The translations under genes and the position numbers were made by a program. A stretch of DNA of 64,000 nucleotides, taken from the NCBI RefSeq assembly GCF_013003915.1, contig NZ_JABAIV010000002.1:806001-870000 (forward strand), written 5' to 3'. The stretch's first letter is position 1. Each line of letters opens with the position of its first letter. Below are positions 54,602-63,162 of the stretch, piece after piece. The stretch comes from Telluria aromaticivorans. GTDB taxonomy: Bacteria; Pseudomonadota; Gammaproteobacteria; Burkholderiales; Burkholderiaceae_D. The notes under the pieces were generated by a model. The model ran no database searches and had not been told where the DNA came from. It was given only the letters and a program-made list of their open reading frames with translations.

Positions 54602-55921
54602 TTAACGCCCTGCCGGCGTCACCCGCCAGATCACATTCCCCACATCGTCCGCCACCAGGATCGCCCCCGCCTTGTCCACCGCCACGCCCACGGGACGCCC
54701 GAGCGCATCGCCATTCTTGTCGACGAAGCCGGTGAGCACTTGCACCGGCTTGCCCGATGGCTTGCCGTCTGTGAACGGGACGAACACCACGTTATAGCCC
54801 GACAGCGGCTTGCGGTTCCACGAGCCATGTTGGCCAATCAGGACGCCATTGGCGAACTGCGGCAGCAGCGCACCGCTGTAGAAGGCCATCCCGAGCGGGG
54901 CCACGTGGGAGCCCAGCGCGTAATCCGGCACCAGGGCCTTGTCCACCAGGTCCGGGCGTGGCGGCTTGACGCGCTCGTCGACGTGCTTGCCGAAGTAGCT
55001 GTATGGCCAGCCGTAGAAGCCGCCGTCCTTCACCGAAGTCAGGTAATCGGGCACCAGGTCGCTTCCCAGCTCGTCGCGCTCGTTGACGACGGTCCAGAGC
55101 GCGCCGGTCTGCGGGTTCCAGCCCATGCCGTTCGGGTTGCGCAGGCCGGAGGCAAACAGGCGGGTCTTGCCGGTGGCGATGTCGACTTCCAGGATGGCAG
55201 CGCGGTCGACTTCCTTGTCCATGCCGTTCTCGGCAACATTGCTGTTCGAGCCCGAGGTGGCGTACAGCTTGCGGCCGTCCTGGCTGGCGATGATGTTCTT
55301 GGTCCAGTGGTGGTTCAGCGGGCCGCCCGGCAGCGGCGCCACCGGTTGCGCAGTCGCCGTGATTTCGAGGTCGCCGCTGCGGTAGGGGAAGCGCACGATG
55401 CCGTCGGTATTCGCGATGTACAGCATGTCGCCGACCAGCGCCATGCCGAAGGGCGAGTTCAGGCCCTTGAGGAAGACCTGTTTCGTTTCGGCGACGCCGT
55501 CGCCGTCGGCGTCGCGCAGTAGCGTGATGCGGTTCGCGCTCGGCACGGCGGCGCCGGCCCTGGCCATCACCTTGCCCATGATGTAACCCTTGATGCCCTT
55601 CATGCCGTCCGGGCGCTCGGGCGCATTGGTTTCGGCCACCAGCACGTCGCCGTTGGGCAGCACGTGCAGCCAGCGTGGATGGTCGAGGCTTGAAGCGAAT
55701 GCTTTCACCGCCAGCCCGGATGCCGTACTTGGCACAACGCCTTGCGGCCAGCCCTTGGCAGGCGCGATGTCGACGGTCGGGATCACGCGTTTGACCGGCG
55801 CCTTGATGGTCGGCTGCAAACCGACGTCGGCGCCGACCGGCAGGGTGGATTTGTCGCCGCAGGCGGCGAGCAGCAGGAGCATCGCGCCCGCCGACAGGCG
55901 AGGCAAGGTGTGGTCACGCAT
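54602..55921 (-). CDS. Sorbosone dehydrogenase-like (PQQ-type beta-propeller) lipoprotein
   Basis: A 439-residue six-bladed beta-propeller of the glucose/sorbosone dehydrogenase family. A lipobox LLAAC (about residue 22) predicts an envelope lipoprotein. HPRWLHVLPNGDVLVAET, NHHWTKNIIASQDGRKLYAT, FASGLRNPNGMGWNP and HVAPLGMAFYSG are the characteristic blade motifs. It may oxidise sugars with PQQ, but many homologues have no shown activity. ATG 55919-55921 begins the signal peptide. Confidence 0.88.
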   Translation of the reverse strand: MRDHTLPRLSAGAMLLLLAACGDKSTLPVGADVGLQPTIKAPVKRVIPTVDIAPAKGWPQGVVPSTASGLAVKAFASSLDHPRWLHVLPNGDVLVAETNAPERPDGMKGIKGYIMGKVMARAGAAVPSANRITLLRDADGDGVAETKQVFLKGLNSPFGMALVGDMLYIANTDGIVRFPYRSGDLEITATAQPVAPLPGGPLNHHWTKNIIASQDGRKLYATSGSNSNVAENGMDKEVDRAAILEVDIATGKTRLFASGLRNPNGMGWNPQTGALWTVVNERDELGSDLVPDYLTSVKDGGFYGWPYSYFGKHVDERVKPPRPDLVDKALVPDYALGSHVAPLGMAFYSGALLPQFANGVLIGQHGSWNRKPLSGYNVVFVPFTDGKPSGKPVQVLTGFVDKNGDALGRPVGVAVDKAGAILVADDVGNVIWRVTPAGR

Positions 55922-56020
55922 GGTTGTTCTCTCTCTGGTTACGGACGGCATCCATTGTGCTGCGATGCTAGCTAGATTGGCAATATGATGCCGCCCGTTA
56001 CCGCAGGGAAAACTCGACCA

Positions 56021-57376
56021 TTACGTAGGGGTAGCCGGCGGCTCCTCCTCGTCCGCAGCAAGCGCTGCCGGCAGCGGCGCTGCGCTCGCCGCAGCCTGGC
56101 GCCGGCGCCGCAGCACGAAGCCGACCAGTCCCGGCAACTGCACCAGCAGCAGCACGGCGAAGGCGGCGCGGTAGGCCACGGCCGGTGCATGGCCCGCGGC
56201 GTCCGGCGTCCACCATCCCACCATCAGCCCGAACCCGGCCTGCACCACGAAGGCGGCGATAAAGATCAGGAGGTTCAGGCAGGTCGCGGCGCGCCCGGTC
56301 AGCTCCTTCGGCATCGACTGCGCGATGATCGCGTATTCGATCCCGGTGATGGTCCCGACCAGCGTGAACAGCACCGACAGCAGCTGGAAGCTGGGCTGGT
56401 AGCTGACCACGAAGGCCAGCTGCACCAGCAGGAACACGCCGATGCCGGCGGCTGCCATGTCGAGCGGGGCGATGCCGCGCCGCCCTGCCCATTCGGTGAT
56501 CATGCCGACCGCAATCGCCCCGAAGATCACCGCTGCCATGCCCATGTAGAGCAGGTAGGCGACCGCGTCGTCCGGGAACAGCGCGACGTCAAGCAGCCAG
56601 CGCCCGATCCACAGGCCCTGGATCCCGAAGAACACCGCATGCGGGATCAGCACCAGCGAGGCCGTGGTGCGGAACACGGGTGCGCGGAAGACCTCGCGCA
56701 GCGCCTGTCCCAGCGGGCCCCTCTTCGGCGCCGGCCCCGTGGTGCGCGGACAGAGCAGCCAGATCAGCAAACCGCAGCAGGCGGTCAGCGCCGCCAGCAT
56801 CACGAACAGGCCGCGCCAGTCGGTGTATTCGAGTGCCTGGCGCACCGGCATGGTGGCGGTGGCGGCGCCCAGGCCCCCGACGGCGATCAGGTAGCCGTGC
56901 ACCGAGGGCAGCCGGCTCGGTGTGATCCAGGTCGAGACGGCCTTCACCGCCGCCATGAAGCAGCCGCCCAGGCCGAAGCCCATGATGGCGCGCGCCACCA
57001 CCAGCTGGGCAAAGTCATGGCCACGCGAGAACAGCAGCGCGCCCAGCGCGCCTACCAGCATCATCACCAGCTGCACCTTGCGTGGCCCATAGCGGTCGAG
57101 GGCAATCCCGGCCGGCAGCTGGACCAGGGCGAAGGCGAAGAAGAAGGCGCTGGTGAGCAGTCCCAGCTCGCCCGGCGTGAGCGCGAGCGCTCCCACCAGG
57201 TGCGAGGCCAGCACCGCGTTCACGTTGCGCAGCAGCGAGGACAGGTAGTGTCCCAGCGCGAACGGCAGGAACACGTAGAAAAATACCGCCACGCCGGACA
57301 GGCGTGGCGTGGTGGCCTGGTCCGGCATGGTGCAGGTCCCCGGGGTGTCAGGCGGCGTCTGGCTGGGTTCCGCCAT
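56021..57376 (-). CDS. Major facilitator superfamily transporter
   Basis: A 451-residue protein with about twelve membrane helices. The loop 2-3 motif DRYGPRKVQ and RAIMGFGLGGCFMAAVKAVSTW in helices 4-5 mark the MFS. An acidic Ala/Glu/Pro-rich tail ends it. The substrate is unknown. The first ATG (57376) overlaps the kamA-like gene by 29 nt; a second ATG at 57328 would avoid this and is equally likely as the start. The overlap implies a common transcript. Confidence 0.88.
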   Translation of the reverse strand: MAEPSQTPPDTPGTCTMPDQATTPRLSGVAVFFYVFLPFALGHYLSSLLRNVNAVLASHLVGALALTPGELGLLTSAFFFAFALVQLPAGIALDRYGPRKVQLVMMLVGALGALLFSRGHDFAQLVVARAIMGFGLGGCFMAAVKAVSTWITPSRLPSVHGYLIAVGGLGAATATMPVRQALEYTDWRGLFVMLAALTACCGLLIWLLCPRTTGPAPKRGPLGQALREVFRAPVFRTTASLVLIPHAVFFGIQGLWIGRWLLDVALFPDDAVAYLLYMGMAAVIFGAIAVGMITEWAGRRGIAPLDMAAAGIGVFLLVQLAFVVSYQPSFQLLSVLFTLVGTITGIEYAIIAQSMPKELTGRAATCLNLLIFIAAFVVQAGFGLMVGWWTPDAAGHAPAVAYRAAFAVLLLVQLPGLVGFVLRRRRQAAASAAPLPAALAADEEEPPATPT

Positions 57377-58769
57377 GCAGGACCGGGCTGCAGCCGGTGT
57401 CGCTGCGTTGCTGCCCCGCCGGCACCAGCGGGATTACGCGGCCGCCCGCTGCCCGCGGCGCACCGCCGCCCTCTTGCTCGAAGAAGAACTTGTCGCGCCC
57501 GAAGGCCGGCTTGAGGTGGTCGAGCCAGGTGGCGTCCGGGTCGTACTTTGCAAAGAACGGGCGGCGCACCCATTCAGGATTGCGGGCCTGCAGGAACTGC
57601 AGTGCGAACAACTTCTCGTCATTGATGGTCACGACGCCGTCGATCACCACCTTGCCCGGGAAAGCGCTCATCGACGGACCGCGCACCGTGCGCGACAGCC
57701 CCGACACCATCGAATACGCTTCCTGGAAGATCTGGTGCGCACGCGCCAGCGGCAGCGAGAAGTAGTCGCGCGGGCCGGTGTCGCGCTCGACGAACATATA
57801 GTAGGGAATCGCGCCCAGGCGCACGCCGGTGGTCCACAGTTCGGCCCAGCTCTTCGGGTCTTCGTTGATATGGCGGATCAGCGGGCCCTGCATGCGCAGC
57901 GTGGCGCCGGTGCCGACGATGCGCTTGACGGCCTGCTGGGCTACGGGCGCGCGCAGTTCGACGGCATGATTATAGTGGCCCATGATCGCGAGATTTTTAC
58001 CCGAGCTGACCACCTTCTCGAACAGGCGCAGCAAGTCATCGCTGTCCTTGTCGGACACGAAGCGCTGCGGCCAGTAGGCGACCGACTTGGTGCCGATGCG
58101 GATGTTCTGGATGTGGGCCAGCTCCGGCGCCAGCAAGGGTTCCAGGAATTCGGCCAGCGAACGGGTATTCATGATCATCGGGTCGCCGCCGGTAATCAAG
58201 ACGTCGGTGACGTCCGGGTGCGTCTTCAGGTAGGCCACCAGCTCGGAGCACTCGCGCGCGTCAAACTTCATGTCGTCCATGCCGACGAACTGCGGCCAGC
58301 GGAAGCAGAAGGTGCAGTAGGCGTGGCAGGTCTGGCCCGAGCTCGGGAAGAACAGCACCGTTTCCTTGTACTTGTGCTGCAGGCCCTTGAGCGGCGCGTC
58401 GTTTACGCGCGGGACATTGTGGGTCATCTGGCCGGCCGGATGCGGGTTCATGCGCATGCGGATGCCATGCACCAGGCGCGCGACGGCCGCGTCGTCTTTC
58501 TTGTACAGCACCAGGTCGCGCAGCTGTTCGTATTCAGCAGCCGGCAGCATGTCGCGGTGCGGGAAGGTCAGGCGGTAGATCGGGTCGTCCGGCACCTTGT
58601 CCCAGTCGATCAGCTCTTCCAGCACGTAGGCGTTAACGCGGAACGGCAACACGTGCGACACCACCTGCACCGCTTCCTGCAGGTCCGGCGACATCCATTG
58701 CCACTGGCGCGCCAGGTGGATCGTTTGCCGGGTATAGGGCTTGAACTTGGATGGCATCGGTTCGGTCAT
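57348..58769 (-). CDS. Lysine 2,3-aminomutase family (KamA-like) radical SAM protein
   Basis: A 473-residue radical SAM enzyme. The 4Fe-4S cluster motif is CHAYCTFC (Cys148, Cys152, Cys155), and TDVLITGGDPMIM is the SAM-binding GGDP. The length is nearer to clostridial-type KamA (about 416-470) than to EpmB (about 340), and neither epmA nor efp is nearby, so a free amino acid rather than EF-P may be the substrate. The C-terminal 40 residues are low-complexity. The MFS transporter in the same unit could export or import its product. ATG 58767-58769 is preferred; an ATG two codons upstream is possible. Confidence 0.87.
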   Translation of the reverse strand: MTEPMPSKFKPYTRQTIHLARQWQWMSPDLQEAVQVVSHVLPFRVNAYVLEELIDWDKVPDDPIYRLTFPHRDMLPAAEYEQLRDLVLYKKDDAAVARLVHGIRMRMNPHPAGQMTHNVPRVNDAPLKGLQHKYKETVLFFPSSGQTCHAYCTFCFRWPQFVGMDDMKFDARECSELVAYLKTHPDVTDVLITGGDPMIMNTRSLAEFLEPLLAPELAHIQNIRIGTKSVAYWPQRFVSDKDSDDLLRLFEKVVSSGKNLAIMGHYNHAVELRAPVAQQAVKRIVGTGATLRMQGPLIRHINEDPKSWAELWTTGVRLGAIPYYMFVERDTGPRDYFSLPLARAHQIFQEAYSMVSGLSRTVRGPSMSAFPGKVVIDGVVTINDEKLFALQFLQARNPEWVRRPFFAKYDPDATWLDHLKPAFGRDKFFFEQEGGGAPRAAGGRVIPLVPAGQQRSDTGCSPVLHGGTQPDAA

Positions 58770-58775
58770 GATCAC

Positions 58776-59118
58776 GGAAGTTCTCCAGGAAACGTTGGAC
58801 GAAAGACCGGCAGAGGAAAAAATCGTTGCCGGGAAGAATTCATCTTACGTTACGGAAATTAATGGAGAATTGCCGTCAATCAATCAGATTGGTCCTACGG
58901 CCAGGCTTAAAACAAGGGTGAAGCCGATCGGTTCGAAACCTGGACGCGGTGTTTGCTAGCCCAATCTTATGAGCTTCTCCTGACACCGATACGCAACGTT
59001 CCCGCGCGCCCCTGTCCAGCGATTGCGCTACCGCAATCCACCTCCCTCACACCCCGGTACATTTGGCAATGCACTTTAGAAATGTTGGCCCCGGAACATT
59101 CACCAAAGGAGTTACACC
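58776..59118. other. Long gap between the KamA-like gene and the Cache-domain gene
   Basis: This 343-bp gap holds the divergent promoters of the two units. About 58840-58900 is AT-richer than its surroundings. An in-frame stretch starting inside the KamA-like gene (58741-58959) lacks a convincing start and looks like chance. AAAGGAG at 59104-59110 is the ribosome site of the Cache gene. I see no RNA gene, repeat or clear promoter box. Confidence 0.5.
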
Positions 59119-59574
59119 ATGAAGCTGCTCGCTACTGCCGCCGCCCTGTCCCTCGCCCTCGTCGCCGCCCCTGCCCTGGCCAATGCACCGACCGAGAAAG
59201 ACGCCATCGCCATGGTCGAGCGCGGCGTCGCACTCGTGAAGGCCAAGGGCAAGGACGAGATGATGAAAAAAATTAACGCGAAGGATGCCGACTACGTCCA
59301 GGGCGAGCTGTATATCGACATGCGCGACCTCAAGACCGGCATCGTGCTGGCCCACCCGTACAACCCGTCGATCGTCGGCAAGGACCTGACCGACGTGCCG
59401 GATGCCAATGGCAAGAAATACCGCCGCGAGATCATCGACGTCGCCGCCGCCAAGGGCAAGGGCTGGGTCGACTACCAGTACAAGAACCCGACCAGCGGCA
59501 AGATCGAGCCGAAAACCACCTACATCCAGCGCGTTGACGACGTGGTACTGGAAGCCGGTATCTACAAGAAATAA
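59119..59574 (+). CDS. Periplasmic single-Cache-domain protein
   Basis: A 151-residue exported protein. The signal peptide is residues 1-21 (ending APALANA), and the rest is one sCache_2-type ligand-binding domain (DAIAMVERGVALVKAKG, YVQGELYIDMRDLKTGIVLAHPYNPSIVGKDLTDVPDANGK, GWVDYQYKNPTSGKIEPKTTYI). Cache domains usually belong to chemoreceptors or kinases, but here the domain is free in the periplasm. A strong AAAGGAG ribosome site precedes the ATG. A chemoreceptor gene starts 37 nt downstream. Confidence 0.92.
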   Translation: MKLLATAAALSLALVAAPALANAPTEKDAIAMVERGVALVKAKGKDEMMKKINAKDADYVQGELYIDMRDLKTGIVLAHPYNPSIVGKDLTDVPDANGKKYRREIIDVAAAKGKGWVDYQYKNPTSGKIEPKTTYIQRVDDVVLEAGIYKK

Positions 59575-59611
59575 GCCGGCCTAACCCGTCCTGCCCTCCC
59601 CGGAGTCAAGC

Positions 59612-61330
59612 ATGCTGAATAAATTGCGGATCGGTCCCAAACTCCTGCTGGCCCCGGGGCTCGTGCTGGTGCTGCTGACGATGCTTTCGGCAGCCGCCTA
59701 TTACGGCATGGTGCGCCAGAACGCCTCGCTCGAGCACATGGTGCAGGTACGCGCCGCGCGCCTGCAGTCGGTGGCCGACGTGGCGGGCGACGCGCGCTTT
59801 GCGCACGCGAATATCTACCAGCTGCTGGCCTGGGTGAACGGCAGCTTCGCGCAGAACCGGCTTACGGCCCTGACCGCCGACATCCACAAGAAGCACGCGG
59901 CGATCGGGACCAAACTGGGCGAGCTGGCCAAAGTGGCCGAGCCATCCGAGCGTACCGCGCTGGAAGGGTCGCTGGCGGCGCTGGCGAGCTACCGCAAGCT
60001 GGTATCGGAGACGATCGAGCTGGCCGCAGTGGACCAGTCGATCGCCACCAATTCGATGCAGAAGGCAGAAAAGCAGTTCGTCGCGCTCGATACCGAACTG
60101 CAGCGCCTCGCCTCGCTCGAGAAAAAACTCAGCATGGAAGCGCACGCCGCCGCCAAGGCGGAGTTCCGCACCCTCGGCATGAGCATGGCGGGGCTGGTGC
60201 TGCTGTCGATCGCGCTGTCGCTGATCGTGACGATGCTGGTGCGGCGCGCCATGCTGGCCGACATCCGGTCGATCGCCACGGTGGTGAACGACCTGGCCGA
60301 CGGCCGCCTGCAGCCGTCCGGCACGCCCGGCGCCGGGCGCGATGAAATCGCCGACACCTCGCGCGCGCTGGATCACACCATCGGCCGCCTGAACGGCGCC
60401 CTGCAAAGCATCATGACCGCAGTGCGCTCGATCGACACGGCCTCGAAGGAAATCGCCAGCGGCAACCTCGACCTGTCGACCCGCACCGAAATGCAGGCCG
60501 GCTCGCTCGAGCAGACCGCCAGCACCATGGAAGAACTGACTACGGCGGTCAAGGAAAATGCCAACAACGCCCGCCTTGCCTCGGACCTGGCGGCGGAGGC
60601 AGCGCAACTGGCCTCGACCGGCGGCCAGTCGGTGGGACTCGCGGTGGCGACCATGGAATCGATCCAGGCCAGCTCGCGCAAGATCGTCGAGATCACCGGC
60701 GTCATCGACGGCATCTCGTTCCAGACCAACCTGCTGGCGCTGAACGCGGCGGTGGAAGCGGCGCGCGCCGGCGAGCAGGGACGCGGCTTCGCCGTCGTCG
60801 CGGCCGAAGTGCGTACGCTGGCCCAGCGCTCGGCGGCGGCGGCGCGCGAGATCAAGGCCCTGATCGCCGACTCGGTAAAGATCATCGAGGACGGCAGCGC
60901 CTCGGTCAGCCAGGCCGGCGCCAGCATGGGCGACATCGTCGCCTCGGTGCGCCAGGTGAACGACATCATCGGCCGCATCAGCATCGCCAGCACCGAGCAG
61001 GCCGACGGCATCGCCGAAGTGAACAAGGCGGTCGGCCAGATGGACGGCATGACCCAGCAGAATGCGGCCCTGGTCGAAGAAGCCGCGGCGGCCGCCGAAA
61101 GCCTGCACGAGCAGACCGTCAACCTGGCCAAGGCCGTCTCGATCTTCAAGTTCACCGATAGCGGGGACGGTCCGGGAACCGGCGAGGCGGACACCGATGC
61201 CGAAGAAGCGCACGAAGACGATTCAGGTTTCCACGGCCTGGAAGAACGGCGTGGGCTTGGGAGCGCGATGCGCGGAGGTCCGGTGCGCGCCCTGCCCGCG
61301 GCCAAGCCGCAGCGCCAGCGCCGTACCTGA
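59612..61330 (+). CDS. Methyl-accepting chemotaxis protein
   Basis: A 572-residue chemoreceptor. TM1 is about 12-34, the periplasmic helical bundle about 35-190 and TM2 about 190-214; then a HAMP domain ([14 protein letters not shown]) and the signalling hairpin follow. The tip segment is [32 protein letters not shown], flanked by methylation helices. The tail (after 520) is acidic and has no CheR-binding pentapeptide. It may read its ligand through the Cache protein encoded just upstream. Confidence 0.94.
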   Translation: MLNKLRIGPKLLLAPGLVLVLLTMLSAAAYYGMVRQNASLEHMVQVRAARLQSVADVAGDARFAHANIYQLLAWVNGSFAQNRLTALTADIHKKHAAIGTKLGELAKVAEPSERTALEGSLAALASYRKLVSETIELAAVDQSIATNSMQKAEKQFVALDTELQRLASLEKKLSMEAHAAAKAEFRTLGMSMAGLVLLSIALSLIVTMLVRRAMLADIRSIATVVNDLADGRLQPSGTPGAGRDEIADTSRALDHTIGRLNGALQSIMTAVRSIDTASKEIASGNLDLSTRTEMQAGSLEQTASTMEELTTAVKENANNARLASDLAAEAAQLASTGGQSVGLAVATMESIQASSRKIVEITGVIDGISFQTNLLALNAAVEAARAGEQGRGFAVVAAEVRTLAQRSAAAAREIKALIADSVKIIEDGSASVSQAGASMGDIVASVRQVNDIIGRISIASTEQADGIAEVNKAVGQMDGMTQQNAALVEEAAAAAESLHEQTVNLAKAVSIFKFTDSGDGPGTGEADTDAEEAHEDDSGFHGLEERRGLGSAMRGGPVRALPAAKPQRQRRT

Positions 61331-61332
61331 CA

Positions 61333-61911
61333 TCAGCGGAAGGGCCGGCTGACGAAACGCGAGCCGGCCAGCCCGAACCGCCACGGCACATCCATCGCCT
61401 TCGAGATGCCGATGCGCGGTCCGGCCACGATCTTCAGGCCGGGAGCCCCGGGCAGCAGCTCGAACGGGGCGCCCGACAAGGCCATGCCGTTGTGGGCGCG
61501 GGTCACGCCCAGTGCCTGGCACAGCTTGCCCGGGCCGGAGCACAGCAGCCAGTCCTTGTCGCTGCTGCCGGTATCGCGCCGCACGCGCATCTGCTCGAGC
61601 CCTGCCACCGGTTCGAGCGCACGGATCAGGACCCCGGCCCCATGGCCTTCTTCGCGGCAGACGAAATTGAGGCACCAGTGGATGCCGTAGGAGCGGTAGA
61701 CATAGGCATGGGCGGGCGGCCCGAACATCGCGGCATTGCGCTCGGTCGGACCGGAAAAGGCGTGCGAAGCCGGGTCTTCGCGGTCGTAGGCTTCGGTCTC
61801 GACGATGCGTCCACCAACACCGTCGACCAGTACCGTCATGCCGATCAGCCGGCGCGCCACGGTCTCTGCCGGCGCAGTGAAATCGATTCCTGCTATTGTC
61901 GAAAGTACCAT
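61333..61911 (-). CDS. DNA-3-methyladenine glycosylase (AAG/MPG family)
   Basis: A 192-residue AAG-fold base-excision enzyme removing 3-methyladenine and related alkylated purines. The catalytic Glu is in RIVETEAYDRED, and SHAFSGPTERNAAMFGPPAHAYVYRSYGIHWCLNFV is the nucleotide-flipping and active-site block. It is convergent with the chemoreceptor gene, with only 2 bp between stops. Confidence 0.93.
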   Translation of the reverse strand: MVLSTIAGIDFTAPAETVARRLIGMTVLVDGVGGRIVETEAYDREDPASHAFSGPTERNAAMFGPPAHAYVYRSYGIHWCLNFVCREEGHGAGVLIRALEPVAGLEQMRVRRDTGSSDKDWLLCSGPGKLCQALGVTRAHNGMALSGAPFELLPGAPGLKIVAGPRIGISKAMDVPWRFGLAGSRFVSRPFR

Positions 61912-62071
61912 GGGCCAATTTTATCGCGGGCTCAGGCAGGGCGCCGTTTTGGTGGAATCACCACAGTTTACGCAAAGTTAGAGTATTGCCTCAGCGCAAG
62001 ATAACCGCAGCTGGGGTATAGTTACTGCTGACCTCGCTGCCCCCGGAGCGCCCGCTTCCCTGCCCTTGCCC

Positions 62072-62938
62072 ATGAATACCCTCGCCGATCCCATCCCGCA
62101 TCTCGCGCACCTCGACCAGGTCGATGCCCTGATCAAGTCGATCCGCATCCCGCCGCGTCCGAGCCTGCTCGCCGACATGCAGCGCGAACTGGCGTCGGAA
62201 GATCCGTCTCCCGAGGCGATCGGCAAGATCGTCGCGAGTGATGTGGGCATGTCGGGCGCGCTGCTCAAGCTGGCGAACTCGTCGATCTACGGCGGCCGCC
62301 GCAAGGCCAAGTCGATCGAGCAGGCGATCCTATTCCTCGGCATCAACCAGGTGGCGGCCCTGATGACCGGCCTGCTGGCGCGCCAGGCGATTCCCGCCAA
62401 CAGCGCGAGCCTCGCCAGCTTCTGGGACATCTCGACCCGCCGCGCCCACGCGATGGTCTTCCTGTCGCGCCGCCTGCGCATCGGCGAGGCCGACGTGGCG
62501 CATACCTTCGGCCTGTTCTGCGATACCGGCGTGCCGCTGCTGATCGACCGTTTTGCCGATTACGCCGATACCTACGCTGCCGCCTCCCTGGACGCGGAGC
62601 GCCCGGTCACCGCGCTCGAAGACGAACGCCACAGCACCAGCCATTCCGCGGTCGGCTGCCTGCTGGCACGCAACTGGGGCCTCTCCAGCGACGTGGGCTG
62701 GGCCATCCTGCACCACCATGATTTTGCCGTCATCGACGACGCCGCGACTTCCGGCACGGTGCGCTCGCTGGTCGCGCTGTCGCTGCTGGCCGAAGCTGCC
62801 ATCAGCCGCTACCAGGGCCATGGCGAATCGCTCGAATGGGCCAAGGGTGGCGAGGCCGCCCGCGCCTACCTCGGCCTGTCGATTGAGGAAACCGCCGAAC
62901 TGCTGGACGAGCTGGCGGAAGCCTTCCACGAGGACTGA
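62072..62938 (+). CDS. HDOD-domain protein
   Basis: A 288-residue protein whose residues about 20-215 form an HDOD domain, an HD-like helical fold without the metal-binding HD pair. Marks are PPRPSLLADMQREL, ILFLGINQVAALMTGLLARQA and VGCLLARNWGLSSDVGWAILHHHDF. Such proteins act in second-messenger or stress signalling; a partner is not visible. ATG 62072 is preferred over the TTG six nt upstream. Confidence 0.9.
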   Translation: MNTLADPIPHLAHLDQVDALIKSIRIPPRPSLLADMQRELASEDPSPEAIGKIVASDVGMSGALLKLANSSIYGGRRKAKSIEQAILFLGINQVAALMTGLLARQAIPANSASLASFWDISTRRAHAMVFLSRRLRIGEADVAHTFGLFCDTGVPLLIDRFADYADTYAAASLDAERPVTALEDERHSTSHSAVGCLLARNWGLSSDVGWAILHHHDFAVIDDAATSGTVRSLVALSLLAEAAISRYQGHGESLEWAKGGEAARAYLGLSIEETAELLDELAEAFHED

Positions 62939-63162
62939 ACAAGCTTTGACAAGCCCCGGGCACAGGCAGATACTCCGCTTGTAGGAACCTATGCTGGTAG
63001 GCAGGAGGAAGCGGATGGCGATGTCTGGCGAGTGCGGGCAAGGCGCGAGGAGGCCGCATGGCTAGCCATGCAACGACGAGCAACACCGCCCCCGCTTGTC
63101 AGGCGCGCCAGCAGCGACTCCAGCCTGCCGGGATAGGTTCCCAGTACGTCTTGGAGGGAGCC

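Noticed and set aside
55985..57514. 509-codon open frame antisense to the MFS gene
   Set aside because: Arg/Gln/His-rich shadow of a transporter gene; no domain.
58741..58959. Short open frame between the KamA-like and Cache genes
   Set aside because: It begins inside the KamA-like gene on the other strand, has no ribosome site and no recognisable features.
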